Of a stretch of 64,000 nt of DNA, positions 47,546 through 64,000 are shown one piece after another. Each line of letters starts with the position of its first letter. The stretch's first letter is position 1. A model generated the notes under the pieces. That model searched no databases. It was not told where the DNA came from and saw nothing but the letters and a program-made list of their open reading frames with translations. This stretch comes from Odiellus spinosus (lineage: Eukaryota; Arthropoda; Arachnida; Opiliones; Phalangiidae). The stretch covers positions 19,414,565 to 19,478,564 of the forward strand of contig OY987228.1 of NCBI GenBank assembly GCA_963920705.1. The letters are read 5' to 3'. Both the position numbers and the translations under genes were made by a program.

Positions 47546-47721
47546 TGATGACGCGTTTTTTGGGGTCAAGTTTGTACAGTCAAAGCCATGGCATTTTGGG
47601 AGCAAAGTGACGTCATATGACGTCACACGCTGTACGAAGGCTGTTTGTTTGGCCGACCGAGAATTTTATTCCCTCAAACAGGGAAGAGTCATGTCCTGGA
47701 TTTATCGTTTCTTTGCCCATG
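47468..47721. mobile_element. MITE with 36-bp TIRs, 254 bp, beside the senseless stop codon
   Basis: Terminal inverted repeats start CATGGGCCAAGAAACG and end CGTTTCTTTGCCCATG, with one mismatch over about 36 bp. The interior holds TGACGTCATATGACGTCA, a double CRE-like palindrome. GCAAG occurs at both flanks (offset by 2 bp on the right), a possible duplication. Only 10 bp separate the right end from the stop codon of the Gfi1/senseless gene, so the element lies in its 3' UTR. Confidence 0.8.
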
Positions 47722-47731
47722 ATGCAAGGTT

Positions 47732-53553
<5,822 letters not shown>

Positions 53554-56500
53554 CTAAAGAACCGAAAGATTATTTTGGTGAGATAGATTAGACTCTTACA
53601 CGTCCAAATCCGACTAAATATCTTAAGATACGAAATACATATGTGCCCGTAATGGAGTTTATGTTAAAAGGTTTTATTTAAAGTTACTATTGATGCTATG
53701 ATACTTTGGAGTTTTACGTATTATCGCGTCATTATAGTTTTCTTTGTCGGACTTTGACGTGTTTGAACCCATTTAATCATAGATGTCTTTGTTTGTAGTA
53801 GAAATATACGTCTTTGGCGTAATTGAAATATATTTACCGGCCGGCCTACTCATATCTATCGTGACGAGAGTAAAAGTTTTAACGTTGTTCGCGGAAGTTG
53901 AATTTTTGGCGAATCTTTATTCCGGAGGAAATCCGATCGAGGAGAAATCGGAAAGAGAAAAGGCTTGGTTACGTATATATAGTAGAAGAGCGGAAGCGAT
54001 CCCCGCCTCCTTTTCCAAGGAGAAGCCAATCGCGGAAGAATCCCGGCAAGATTAGTGTCGAGACCCAGCATCCAATCTTCTGCTCCTCGGCCTCTTGATG
54101 GAGAGCGTCGGGAGAATGATTGGTAACGTCTCCGCCTTTTCCTTCCCAATCTTTCGAATCGAGAATAAACGGCCACATCTTTTTCCCGCAAGATTTCTCC
54201 AGTCTCCTCCTTAATGGAAAGCTATATCACGGGAAAATCTTTATAGAGCAACGCGACCAACGACGATATTCGACTATTTTTAGTCTTTCAAAATATTCAG
54301 TAAACGGGGGGGGTGGGGAAATAATATTTGAACCGTTTGATGTTGTTAAAGACATAATTTTTTTAGCCTCGAAATGATCACGAAAGGGACTATAGAAACC
54401 ATTTACATTCCTCTTTTTGAAAGTTTAAAGACGAGATTTTTGAAGAATCGGTTTTAACAGGCCCGTATCGTGGATTTGCGGTAAAATATATTTAAAGTTC
54501 GTACGTAATTAAACCTCTCAAGTATGGGGGCTAAATTTCACCAAACCATTTCCGCCAGACAATTTTTGTTTTAGCGGTGGAAAATTTAGTAAATAGTTTG
54601 TACCCGTAGAATAACTAAACACAGTTTATTCTTCGTGAAAGGCGGTTGTTCCAAACGCCCCCTAGCGGAAACCGGAAACTTTTGAAAGCAGGTACCATAC
54701 TAGACTATGTACAGGGTTCATGCAATCATCGGAAAACCAATTTCCATGATTTTTCCTGATATTTCCAGGTGCAATAAATGGTTTGAAAAACCCTAATTTA
54801 GCTAATTGAGCTTGTACCAACTTGGTGCCATTGTAGTTTGCGATCAAATACTCGCATTTGCATAAATTTCCATGATTTATGCCACTTTTTTAAGAGTTTC
54901 CCTGATTTTGGACAACTTTCAAATTCCCTGATTATCCCAGGTATTCCAGCTTTGCACGAACCCTGATATAGCTTACGTTACCTTTGAGGTTTTCAATGAG
55001 AGAATTATCCTCGCGAGAATTTTCAATCCATTTTCTAAGGTTTTTTTCGCTGGATCGTTTTTTTGCTTTTAAGGGATTTTACAGTTGTTTAATTAATACT
55101 GATATTAAGCTGAAGAGTGAAACTTTAAATTGTAAGACCCAACATTCTTGTTTTATTTTTGACTTACTATATGTAAGGGAAGGTGAGGAAGATATCGAAC
55201 GTAGGGTTTCGGATCATTAAACTGATACGGAGCGGCGATCTGGTTACGCGGATAAAAAGAGCGAGCGAGAGGAAAAGTCCCAGCACCTTTTGGGACGACA
55301 GGGAGCATTCATTCCCGATAGTGTTCCGAAGCATCGTTGCCTCTAACTCTATTACGAGTCAGACCGTAATTATTGTACCAGTGACACCGAATTTGCACGC
55401 ATGGAAGAGCCACGGAAATAATCTCGCTGAGACGCCATTTTTCAGGTGCGACGGAAGCAACCAGGTGTGGAAAATTTGAAAGCGGGAGTCACCTTCGAGA
55501 AGCGCTAGAGTACCCGTTTCCATCACTATTTTTTCATTTCCAGCGAGGAGAGTATAGGAGCAAACCCGAACCGAGCTTCAAAATTCCTCGCACCGATAAG
55601 TCGACTGATTTTTCCACGCAAAAACGTTTCTCAAATTACCGAATAGCGATTACGTTTTCATATTTCATGTGAAAATTAATATCCAGTTAAGATTCTCCGT
55701 GAATATATATTTATATTATTACAGAGAATTTCCGAACTGATCTTTTGTCGCTAGTAAACCTTTAAGCGGGGAAAATAATAATCGCAGTGGGACTGAAGAG
55801 TTCTAAATCGTTTATTTACTGTTTTCTCCAGTTATAATTTAAAACTTTTTGGGTTTAAATTATACAAATTGGTAAAACAGGTCAAAATATAACTAAATTA
55901 ACGACTAAACTCGTCTACAAGTCTGCTTTTCAATAACTATGGGCATAATCATTTTTTTCAGTATGATTTCAATGCAAAGTCAATTGATCAAAACATATTA
56001 TGATTTATTTTTTTATTTTTCACGATTGTATAGTGTTGGCAGTCAGAATTAAGAATTTGGAAGCGTTGTTTGATCAAAGAGGAAATCCGCCTTTGAAACA
56101 GTAGAAATTCAAGTACAAATCATTTCGTGAATACCGGTAAATAACAGGGAGACGGTAAATTATAAGGTAATTTACCCATTTAAATTTTAGAACTCTACAC
56201 GAATCATTCCTTCTTGTTCGAAGAACGAACTACGCGACCAAAATCGATTTTGAGTTATTAAACCGAAGATTATTAGATGGTGGTTACGGGTCAGGTTTCG
56301 GAAAAACATTTGATCTATTATCTCCGCTCATTCTCGGTGGTAGGATCAACTCTGAAGCTTTTAGTTTTGGGTAGTTTTTCCATCCCAAATATCATAGCGA
56401 CGATAATCGGCTTACGAGACTTTAATAATCCTCTTTGCCCTTAATGGTAAAAGCTTTTAGGAAAGGATCTTATCCGCTCGATTTGGCTCAAATATTTTTC

Positions 56501-58300
56501 TCGAAGTTTAGAATCCCCGAGGTCTTAATCAACAGAGAGGGGTTAGAGGGTAACCAAGAATGAATTGAGCTCCGCTTTCTTATTGGCCAAGCTTCTCCGC
56601 AACCAACTTAGATCAGCTTCTCAGTGGATTTAAGTTGGCCGTGGTTTGGCGTGGCTAACAAATAAGCGGGACTTGTTTTACGATAAAGTACAAGAGCTTG
56701 TTACCAGTGGCTAAAGCTATAGCTCAACGTTCTTAGAAACTTTAATATCTTCTTGGAGTAGCCTTAAAAATAAAATATATATATATATACACAAAAATTG
56801 CAAGTGACCGAACCCTCGAATTTGACCACAACTGATCGGCTCCAGCCACCAGGATCGCCGCGATCGCGCTGGAGTCACTTTGCTCCATTGAAGTTTCTAA
56901 TCTATATACGTTATTTATTTTATCTATGTCTAAACTCGTCATGGTTTCTTGTAAAGAATACTTTACGGGTAATTCTTTACAGAAGTGAGAAAAGTTAATT
57001 TTACCGTAAGGCAAATGAAAGGAATAATCCAAAATATTTAAAAATAATTGGGTCTAAAAAATCTTAAAGGATGGGTTTAATTCTAGAAGGGGCTAAAACT
57101 TTCCAAATTATAAATTACCAATTTATTAATTTACTCGAGCAAACCCTAAATTACTATTACCTTAGTAATTTACAGAGTAAAATATCGATTTAGAACTCGA
57201 TTTACTTTCAAGAATAGTGTAGTTTTATCTATTTTTTTTTTTTTTTACGAAATGTCTAAATTGAAATATAAACCATTATCTTAAAAATGAGAATTTGTAT
57301 ATGAACAGGGAGTAGTTGTCTAAATTGGTGTGGAACTAAGTGTCGCAAAAAAAAAAAAAAGAACAATAGAATTTCTTTTACCCGAAGAAAATCGATCCAG
57401 AAATTAAGAATTTTCGCCCAAATAATCCAAGAGTTTTTTCTTAGTAAAATTGTTTTATTTGTATGACGTTTCAGATTTGTATTCGAAAAATGTACAACTG
57501 CTACAAAGTATATTAGATTTTGACCCAGTTTATAGACTAAAGAATAATGGAAAATTTATTTCCTGGACTGACCGCAACGAGTGAAAATTAAATCTTCGAC
57601 GAAAATATAAAAATTAAAAAAAAAAAAAAAATTAAACAATAATAATATTAAATATACTTTCGTAATTTGCTCCAAGATCAAATCTAGCTGTAGCATTTCT
57701 CTTCTAATGTTTCCGTAGAGAACAAGAGCTTTTGAATTTGTAATTGTAATATAAGAAGCGTATATATTCGTTTGACAATATTGTAATGAGAAATTCTTCG
57801 ATCTTTCCAAGCGTGAGCTCGTCTCTATGGAATGAAACAATATAAAACGTTTTTTAGGATGCAAGAGCGATCAACCTCGAATATTTTTTTATTTAAACGG
57901 TTTAAAGTTTTGATCTTCTCCGACGTGCGTGGCGACTCGGGCGCCATATACTTTTGTACGTATAAATGCAACAAGGTCATGGTCAACTCTGTAATAATAA
58001 TTCAGAATGTAGGCATAATACTTTAACGAAATTGCTGTAGTGGAAACAGTATTTGATGTCATTAAGGGGAAGAACTTGTTTATCATAGACTTTATTTAAT
58101 TCCTCAGAGATTACAAGGGATTATTTTACGATAATTGAGTAACTATTTTAGAAATGGTTCAAATAATTCCAAAAAAAAAAAAAAAAAAAAAAAAATTAAT
58201 TTCGGTGTAAAATTATTGAAAATATAAATTCATATCTGGAATAATGCTTAAAGCGAGGGATGATGACGGCTGGAATTATTTAATTTTTTTTTTTTTCAAA
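53554..58300. other. Upstream region of the senseless gene, no supported exon
   Basis: No open frame chains by phase to the exon ending at 53,553. A GC-richer patch at 53,850-54,250 carries overlapping frames on both strands but no domain. A MITE lies at 54,712-54,965. AT-rich, with A/T homopolymers (for example poly-A near 58,171). The missing first exon(s) and promoter of the senseless homologue may be here or beyond the satellites. Confidence 0.45.
54712..54965. mobile_element. hAT-like MITE, TIR CAGGGTTCRTGCA, 254 bp
   Basis: The ends CAGGGTTCATGCA and TGCACGAACCCTG are inverted with one mismatch. Internal motifs TTCCATGATTT, CCTGATATTTCC and CCCTGATT recur. An internal part recurs inverted at 48,332-48,380. 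No clear 8-bp duplication is visible. Confidence 0.7.
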
Positions 58301-58307
58301 GGGTGTG

Positions 58308-58379
58308 TTATTTTCAAAATGGTTTTTATTTTCAAACGGGCTTTTATTTTCAAACCGTGTTTTATTTTCAAAACAGGAT
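58308..58379. repeat. Four diverged 18-bp units related to the 60.7-62.7 kb array
   Basis: Four consecutive 18-bp units begin TTATTTTCAAA and vary after it (ATGGTTT, CGGGCTT, CCGTGTT, ACAGGAT). The second differs little from the main array unit TTATTTTCAACGGGTCTT. They lie about 2.4 kb left of that array and just before the GGGGTGTATTTATT satellite. Confidence 0.85.
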
Positions 58380-58488
58380 TTTTTCCAAGGGATATCCAAG
58401 AGCAATTTTTCAAAGGTACCATTTGTAAAAAAAAATAACTACACCCCCCTGTAAAATAAATAATCAAAAATTTTTCAAGAGGTACCCT

Positions 58489-60085
58489 ACAGGGGGTGTA
58501 TTTATTATTTTTTTTTACAGGGGGTGTATTTATTATTTTTTTTTTTACAGGGGGTGTATTTATTATTTTTTTTTTACAGGGGGTGAATTTATTATTTATT
58601 TTTTTACAGGGGGTGTATTTATTATTTATTTTTTTTACAGGTGGTGTATTTATTATTTTTTTTTTACAGGGGGTGTATTTATTATTTTTTTTTACAGGGG
58701 TGTATTTATTATTTTTTTTATAGGGGGTGTATTTATTATTATTATTTTTTTTTTACAGGGGGTGTATTTATTATTTATTTTTTTTTACAGGGGGTGTATT
58801 TATTATTATTTTTTTTTTTTTGCTGGGGGTGTATTTATTAATTTTTTTTTACAGGGGGTGTATTTATTTTTTTTTACAGGGGGTGTATTTATTATTTTTT
58901 TACAGGGGGTGTAATTATTATTTATTTTTTTTACAGGGGGTGTATTTATTATTTATTTTTTTACAGGGGGTGTATTTATTATTTATTTTTTTTACAGGTG
59001 GTGTATTTATTATTTTTTTTTTACAGGGGGTGTATTTATTATTTTTTTTTTTACAGGTGGTGTATTTATTATTTTTTTTACAGGGGGTGTATTTATTATT
59101 TTTTTACAGGGGTGTATTTATTATTATTATTTTTTTTTTACAGGGGGTGTATTTATTATTTATTTTTTTTTACAGGGGGTGTATTTATTATTTTTTTTTT
59201 TTTTTTTGCTGGGGGTGTATTTATTAATTTTTTTTTACAGGGGGTGTATTTATTTTTTTTTACAGGGGGTGTATTTATTATTTTTTTTACAGTGGATTTA
59301 TAATTTATTTTTTACAGGGGGTGGATTTATTATTTTTTTTTTTACAGGGGGTGGATTTATTATTTTTTTTTTTACAGGGGGTGGATTTATTATTATTTTT
59401 TTTTACAGGGGTGTATTTATTATTAATTTTTTTACAGGGGGTGTATTTATAATTTTTTTTTACAGGGGGTGTATTTATTATTTTTTTTATAGGGGGTGGA
59501 TTTATTATTTATTTTTTTTATAGGGGGTGTATTTATTATTTTTTTTTTTTTTGCTGGGGGTGTATTTATTATTTTTTTTTTTACAGGGGGTGTATTTATT
59601 ATTTTTTTTTTTATAGGGGGTGTATTTATTATTATTTTTTTTTTTTTTGCTGGGGGTGTATTTATTATTTTTTTTTTACAGGGGGTGTATTTATTTTTTT
59701 TACAGGGGGTGTATTTATTATTTTTTTTACAGGGGGTGGATTTATAATTTATTTTTTACAGGGGGTGGATTTATTATTTATTTTTTTTTACAGGGGGTGG
59801 ATTTATTATTTTTTTTTTTACAGGGGGTGGATTTATTATTATTTTTTTTTACAGGGGTGTATTTATTATTAATTTTTTTACAGGGGGTGTATTTATAATT
59901 TTTTTTTACAGGGGGTGTATTTATTATTAATTTTTTTTATAGGGGGTGTATTTATTATTTATTTTTTTTACAGGGGGTGTATTTATTATTTATTTTTACA
60001 GGGGGTGTAATTATTATTTTTTTCAGGGGGTGTATTTATTATTTATTTTTTTTACAGGGGGTGTATTTATTATTTTTTTTTTTTT
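58489..60085. repeat. Satellite A: ACAGGGGGTGTATTTATTAT plus variable poly-T
   Basis: Roughly 50 units of ACAGGGGGTGTATTTATTAT followed by a T-run of variable length (unit about 26-34 bp). Variants include GGTGGATT, GGGGTGAATT and TTGCTGGGGGTG. The TTGCTGG variant recurs near 58,821, 59,207, 59,552 and 59,649; its spacing and neighbouring variants show duplicated blocks (about 385 bp between the first two). At the left edge an inverted unit (ACACCCCCCTGTA near 58,441) faces the array. Confidence 0.95.
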
Positions 60086-60097
60086 ACAAGGGGTAAA

Positions 60098-60629
60098 AAT
60101 CTCAATTTTCCAAATCTCTATTTTCCAAATCTCTATTTTCCCAATCTCAATTTTTTCCCAAATCTCAATTTTTTCCCAAATCTCAATTTTTTCCCAAATC
60201 TCAATTTTTTTCCAAATCTCAATTTTTTTCCAAATCTCAATTTTTTTTCCAAATCTCAATTTTTTTTCCAAATCTCATTTTTTTTTCCAAATCTCAATTT
60301 TTTTTCCAAATCTCAATTTTTTTCCAAATCTCAATTTTTTTTACAAATTTCAATTTTTTTTCCAAATCTCAATTTTTTTTCCAAATCTCAATTTTTTTTT
60401 CCAAATCTCAATTTTTTTTCCAAACCTCAATTTTTTTTCCAAATCTCAATTTTTTTTCCAAATCTCAATTATTTTTTTTCCAAATCTCAATTTTTTTTCC
60501 AAATCTCAATTTTTTTTCCAAATCTCAATTTTTTTTCCAAATCTCAATTTTTTTTCCAAATCTCAATTTTTTTTCCAAATCTCAATTTTTTTTCCAAATC
60601 TCAATTTTTTTTCCAAATCTCAATTTTTT
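60098..60629. repeat. Satellite B: CAAATCTCAATTTTTTTTC, about 19 bp
   Basis: About 27 units of CAAATCTCAATTTT with a T-run of 4-9 before the next C. The left units are shorter and include CTATTTTC variants. It directly follows a decayed satellite A unit (ACAAGGGGTAAAAATCTC) and ends at the tRNA-derived segment. Confidence 0.95.
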
Positions 60630-60644
60630 AGTTAATTGTAATTC

Positions 60645-60720
60645 AACCAATTCGTAGCCCAGTGGTTAGGGTGTCGGGTTATCGAACAAATGGGCTCGAG
60701 TTCGATCCCAGCCTTTAATG
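60645..60720 (+). repeat. tRNA-derived SINE-like segment
   Basis: It contains a perfect pol III A box (TAGCCCAGTGG, 60,655-60,665) and a good B box (AGTTCGATCC, 60,699-60,708) at tRNA-like spacing. The acceptor and anticodon stems do not pair well, so it is more likely the head of a tRNA-derived SINE than a functional tRNA. It lies exactly between satellites B and C. Confidence 0.65.
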
Positions 60721-60748
60721 TTATATAATATTGCCCGAAATTTCAATG

Positions 60749-62668
60749 TCTTTTTCAACGGGTCTTTTATTTTCAACGGGTCTTTTATTTTCAACGGATC
60801 TTTTATTTTCAACGGGTCTTTTATTTTCAACGGGTCTTTTATTTTCAACGGGTCTTTTATCTTCAACGGGTCTTTTATTTTCAACGGGTCTTTTATTTTC
60901 AACGGGTCTTTTATTTTCAACGGGTCTTTTATTTTCAACGGGTCTTTTATTTTCAACGGGTCTTTTATTTTCAACGGGTCTTTTATTTTCAACGGGTCTT
61001 TTATTTTCAACGGATCTTTTATTTTCAACGGATCTTTTATTTTCAACGGGTCTTTTATCTTCAACGGGTCTTTTATCTTCAACGGGTCTTTTATTTTCAA
61101 CGGGTCTTTTATTTTCAACGGGTCTTTTATTTTCAACGGGTCTTTTATTTTCAACGGGTCTTTTATTTTCAACGGGTCTTTTATTTTCAACGGGTCGTTT
61201 ATTTTCAACGGGTCTTTTATTTTCAACGGGTCTTTTATTTATTTTCAACGGGTCTTTTATTTTCAACGGGTCTTTTATTTTCAACGGGTCTTTTATTTTC
61301 AACGGGTCTTTTATTTTCAACGGGTCTTTTATTTTCAACGGGTCTTTTATTTTCAACGGGTCTTTTATTTTCAACGGGTCTTTTATTTTCAACGGGTCTT
61401 TTATTTTCAACGGGTCTTTTATTTTCAACGGGTCTTTTATTTTCAACGGGTCTTTTATCTTCAACGGGTCTTTTATCTTCAACGGGTCTTTTATCTTCAA
61501 CGGGTCTTTTATCTTCAACGGGTCTTTTATTTTCAACGGGTCTTTTATTTTCAACGGGTCTTTTATTTTCAACGGGTCTTTTATCTTCAACGGGTCTTTT
61601 ATCTTCAACGGGTCTTTTATCTTCAACGGGTCTTTTATCTTCAACGGGTCTTTTATCTTCAACGGGTCTTTTATCTTCAACGGGTCTTTTATTTTCAACG
61701 GGTCTTTTATTTTCAACGGGTCTTTTATTTTCAACGGGTCTTTTATTTTCAACGGGTCGTTTATTTTCAACGGGTCGTTTATTTTCAACGGGTCTTTTAT
61801 TTTCAACGGGTCTTTTATTTTCAACGGGTCTTTTATTTTCAACGGGTCTTTTATTTTCAACGGGTCTTTTATTTTCAACGGGTCTTTTATTTTCAACGGG
61901 TCTTTTATTTTCAACGGGTCTTTTATTTTCAACGGGTCTTTTATTTTCAACGGGTCGTTTATTTTCAACGGGTCGTTATTTTCAACGGGTCGTTATTTTC
62001 AACGGGTCTTTTATTTTCAACGGGTCTTTTATTTATTTTCAACGGGTCTTTTATTTATTTTCAACGGGTCGTTTATTTTCAACGGGTCTTTTATTTTCAA
62101 CGGGTCTTTTATTTATTTTCAACGGGTCTTTTATTTTCAACGAGTCTTTTATTTTCAACTGGTCTTATTTTCAACGGGTCTTTTATTTTCAACGGGTCTT
62201 TTATTTTCAACGGGTCTTTTATTTTCAACGGGTCTTTTATTTTCAACGGGTCTTTTATTTTCAACGGGTCTTTTATTTTCAACCGGTCTTTTATTTTCAA
62301 CGGGTCTTTTATTTTCAACGGGTCTTTTATTTTCAACGGGTCTTTTATTTTCAAAGGTGCTTTTATTTTCAACGGGTCTTTTATTTATTTTCAACGGGTC
62401 TTTTATTTTCAAAGGGTCTTTTATCTTCAACTGGTCTTTTATTTTCAACGGGTCTTTTATTTTCAACCGGTCTTTTATTTTCAAAGGTGCTTTTATTTTC
62501 AACGGGTCTTTTATTTTCAACGGGTCTTTTATTTTCAACGGGTCTTTTATTTTCAACGGGTCTTTTATTTTCAACGGGTCTTTTATTTTCAACGGGTCTT
62601 TTATTTTCAACGGGTCTTTTATTTTCAACGGGTCTTTTATTTTCAACGGGTCTTTTATTTTCAACGAG
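60749..62668. repeat. Satellite C: 18-bp TTTTATTTTCAACGGGTC, about 105 units
   Basis: An 18-bp unit with clustered variants: TTTTATCTTC runs (near 61,068, 61,457-61,520 and 61,580-61,675), CGGATC, GGGTCGTTT, and 22-bp units with an extra TTTA (near 61,228, 62,030, 62,050, 62,110, 62,383). Because 18 is a multiple of three and the unit has few stops, frames up to 729 codons cross it; they are artefacts. The right end decays into satellite A. Confidence 0.97.
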
Positions 62669-62935
62669 TATTTATTAATATTTTTTTACAAGGGGTGTAT
62701 TTATTAATATTTTTTTTACAGGGTGTGTATTTATTTTTATTTTTTTACAGGGGGTGTATTTATTATTATTTTTTTTACAGGGGGTGTATTTATTATTATT
62801 TTTTTACAGGGGGTGTATTTATTATTATTTTTTTACAGGGGGTGTATTTTTTATTATTTTTTTTACAGGGGGTGTATTTTTTATTTAGTTTTTTTTACAG
62901 GGGGTGAATTTATTATTTATATTTTTTTACAGGGG
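62669..62935. repeat. Satellite A, second block
   Basis: About eight units of the GGGGTGTATTTATT-T(n)-ACAG type reappear right of satellite C, with ACAAGGGG and ACAGGGTG variants at the boundary. They grade into the 17-bp satellite D. Confidence 0.93.
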
Positions 62936-64000
62936 GTGTATTTTTACAGGGGGTGTATTTTTACAGGAAGTGTATTTTTACAGGAAGTGTATTTTTACAG
63001 GAAGTGTATTTTTACAGGAAGTGTATTTTTACAGGAAGTGAATTTTTACAGGAAGTGAATTTTTACAGGGGGTGAATTTTTACAGGGGGTGAATTTTTAC
63101 AGGGGGTGAATTTTTACAGGGGGTGAATTTTTACAGGGGGTGAATTTTTACAGGGGGTGAATTTTTACAGGGGGTGAATTTTTACAGGGGGTGAATTTTT
63201 ACAGGGGGTGAATTTTTACAGGGGGTGAATTTTTACAGGGGGTGAATTTTTACAGGGGGTGAATTTTTACAGGGGGTGAATTTTTACAGGGGGTGAATTT
63301 TTACAGGGGGTGTATTTTTACAGGGGGTGTATTTTTACAGGGGGTGTATTTTTACAGGGGGTGTATTTTTACAGGGGGTGTATTTTTACAGGGGGTGTAT
63401 TTTTACAGGGGGTGTATTTTTACAGGGGGTGTATTTTTACAGGGGGTGTATTTTTACAGGGGGTGTATTTTTACAGGGGGTGTATTTTTACAGGGGGTGT
63501 ATTTTTACAGGGGGTGTATTTTTACAGGGGGTGTATTTTTACAGGGGGTGTATTTTTACAGGGGGTGTATTTTTACAGGGGGTGTATTTTTACAGGGGGT
63601 GTATTTTTACAGGGGGTGTATTTTTACAGGGGGTGTATTTTTACAGGGGGTGTATTTTTACAGGGGGTGTATTTTTACAGGGGGTGTATTTTTACAGGGG
63701 GTGTATTTTTACAGGGGGTGTATTTTTACAGGGGGTGTATTTTTACAGGGGGTGTATTTTTACAGGGGGTGTATTTTTACAGGGGGTGTATTTTTACAGG
63801 GGGTGTATTTTTACAGGGGGTGTATTTTTACAGGGGGTGTATTTTTACAGGGGGTGTATTTTTACAGGGGGTGTATTTTTACAGGGGGTGTATTTTTACA
63901 GGGGGTGTATTTTTACAGGGGGTGTATTTTTACAGGGGGTGTATTTTTACAGGGGGTGTATTTTTACAGGGGGTGTATTTTTACAGGGGGTGTATTTTTA
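62936..64000. repeat. Satellite D: 17-bp ACAGGGGGTGTATTTTT, reaching the window end
   Basis: About 62 units of a 17-bp core that equals satellite A without the TATTATT spacer. Variants come in clean blocks: two standard units, then about seven ACAGGAAGTG units, about 15 ACAGGGGGTGAATTTTT units, then about 40 standard units with no visible change to position 64,000. The array is truncated by the window end. Confidence 0.97.

Noticed and set aside
53783-54377. Overlapping open frames upstream of the senseless homologue
   Set aside because: They occur on both strands in a GC-richer patch, have no recognisable domain and do not connect in phase to the 53,553 exon.
56742-57032. 96-codon reverse-strand frame upstream of the senseless homologue
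   Set aside because: No domain or splice chain; composition does not differ from surrounding non-coding DNA.
60645-60720. Functional tRNA gene
   Set aside because: A and B boxes are good, but acceptor and anticodon arms do not pair, so a SINE head is more likely.
60718-62907. Open frame of 729 codons (and 658 and 415 on other frames) with FIFNGS-type repeats
   Set aside because: It runs through the 18-bp satellite, with overlapping frames on both strands equally open. Period divisible by three explains it.

Overview
The window is eukaryotic nuclear DNA from a bilaterian animal, most likely a protostome and probably arthropod-like. It is AT-rich, and its genes are split into many short exons by mostly 50-300 bp GT-AG introns. 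The gene set is metazoan: an ADAMTS-like matrix protein, SIRT6, a ZIP transporter, ATXN7L3, HUS1, CDK5RAP3 and a Gfi1/Senseless factor. The Gfi1 relative carries four zinc fingers, as in fly Senseless, rather than the six of vertebrate Gfi1. I cannot name the species.

Layout. Positions 1-17,900 hold no convincing gene; they contain old inverted-repeat elements and a 1,840-bp direct tandem duplication (12,292-15,971). A secreted ADAMTSL1/3-type protein occupies 22,294-30,428 (+); a candidate signal-peptide exon and TATA box lie at about 17.9-18.1 kb. A compact gene cluster follows: SIRT6 (32,328-33,707 +), a ZIP metal transporter (34,444-35,490 +), ATXN7L3 (36,804-39,719 +), HUS1 (40,012-41,826 -) and CDK5RAP3 (42,150-45,762 +). 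HUS1 and CDK5RAP3 are divergent and share a 323-bp promoter interval. ATXN7L3 and HUS1 are tail to tail, 292 bp apart. CDK5RAP3 and the Gfi1/senseless homologue (47,732-53,553 -, 5' end not found) also converge, across a 21-bp satellite. I checked intron phases by hand, and every listed exon joins in frame.

From about 44.8 kb rightwards the window is unusually rich in tandem repeats. At least nine sequence-distinct arrays are present, with periods of 17, 18, about 19, 21 (three unrelated arrays), about 28-32, 30 (two) and 31 bp. Several sit in introns or just 3' of genes. At 58.3-64.0 kb four satellite families interleave around a tRNA-derived SINE-like segment, and the last array runs off the window end.

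The genes do not form one pathway: chromatin and DNA-damage functions (SIRT6, ATXN7L3, HUS1) neighbour UFMylation (CDK5RAP3), metal import, matrix and neural/sensory transcription-factor genes. The most unusual content is the satellite and miniature-element architecture, an ADAMTS-like protein without the spacer module, and a CDK5RAP3 whose UFM1/ATG8-binding motifs read IDFG instead of IDWG.
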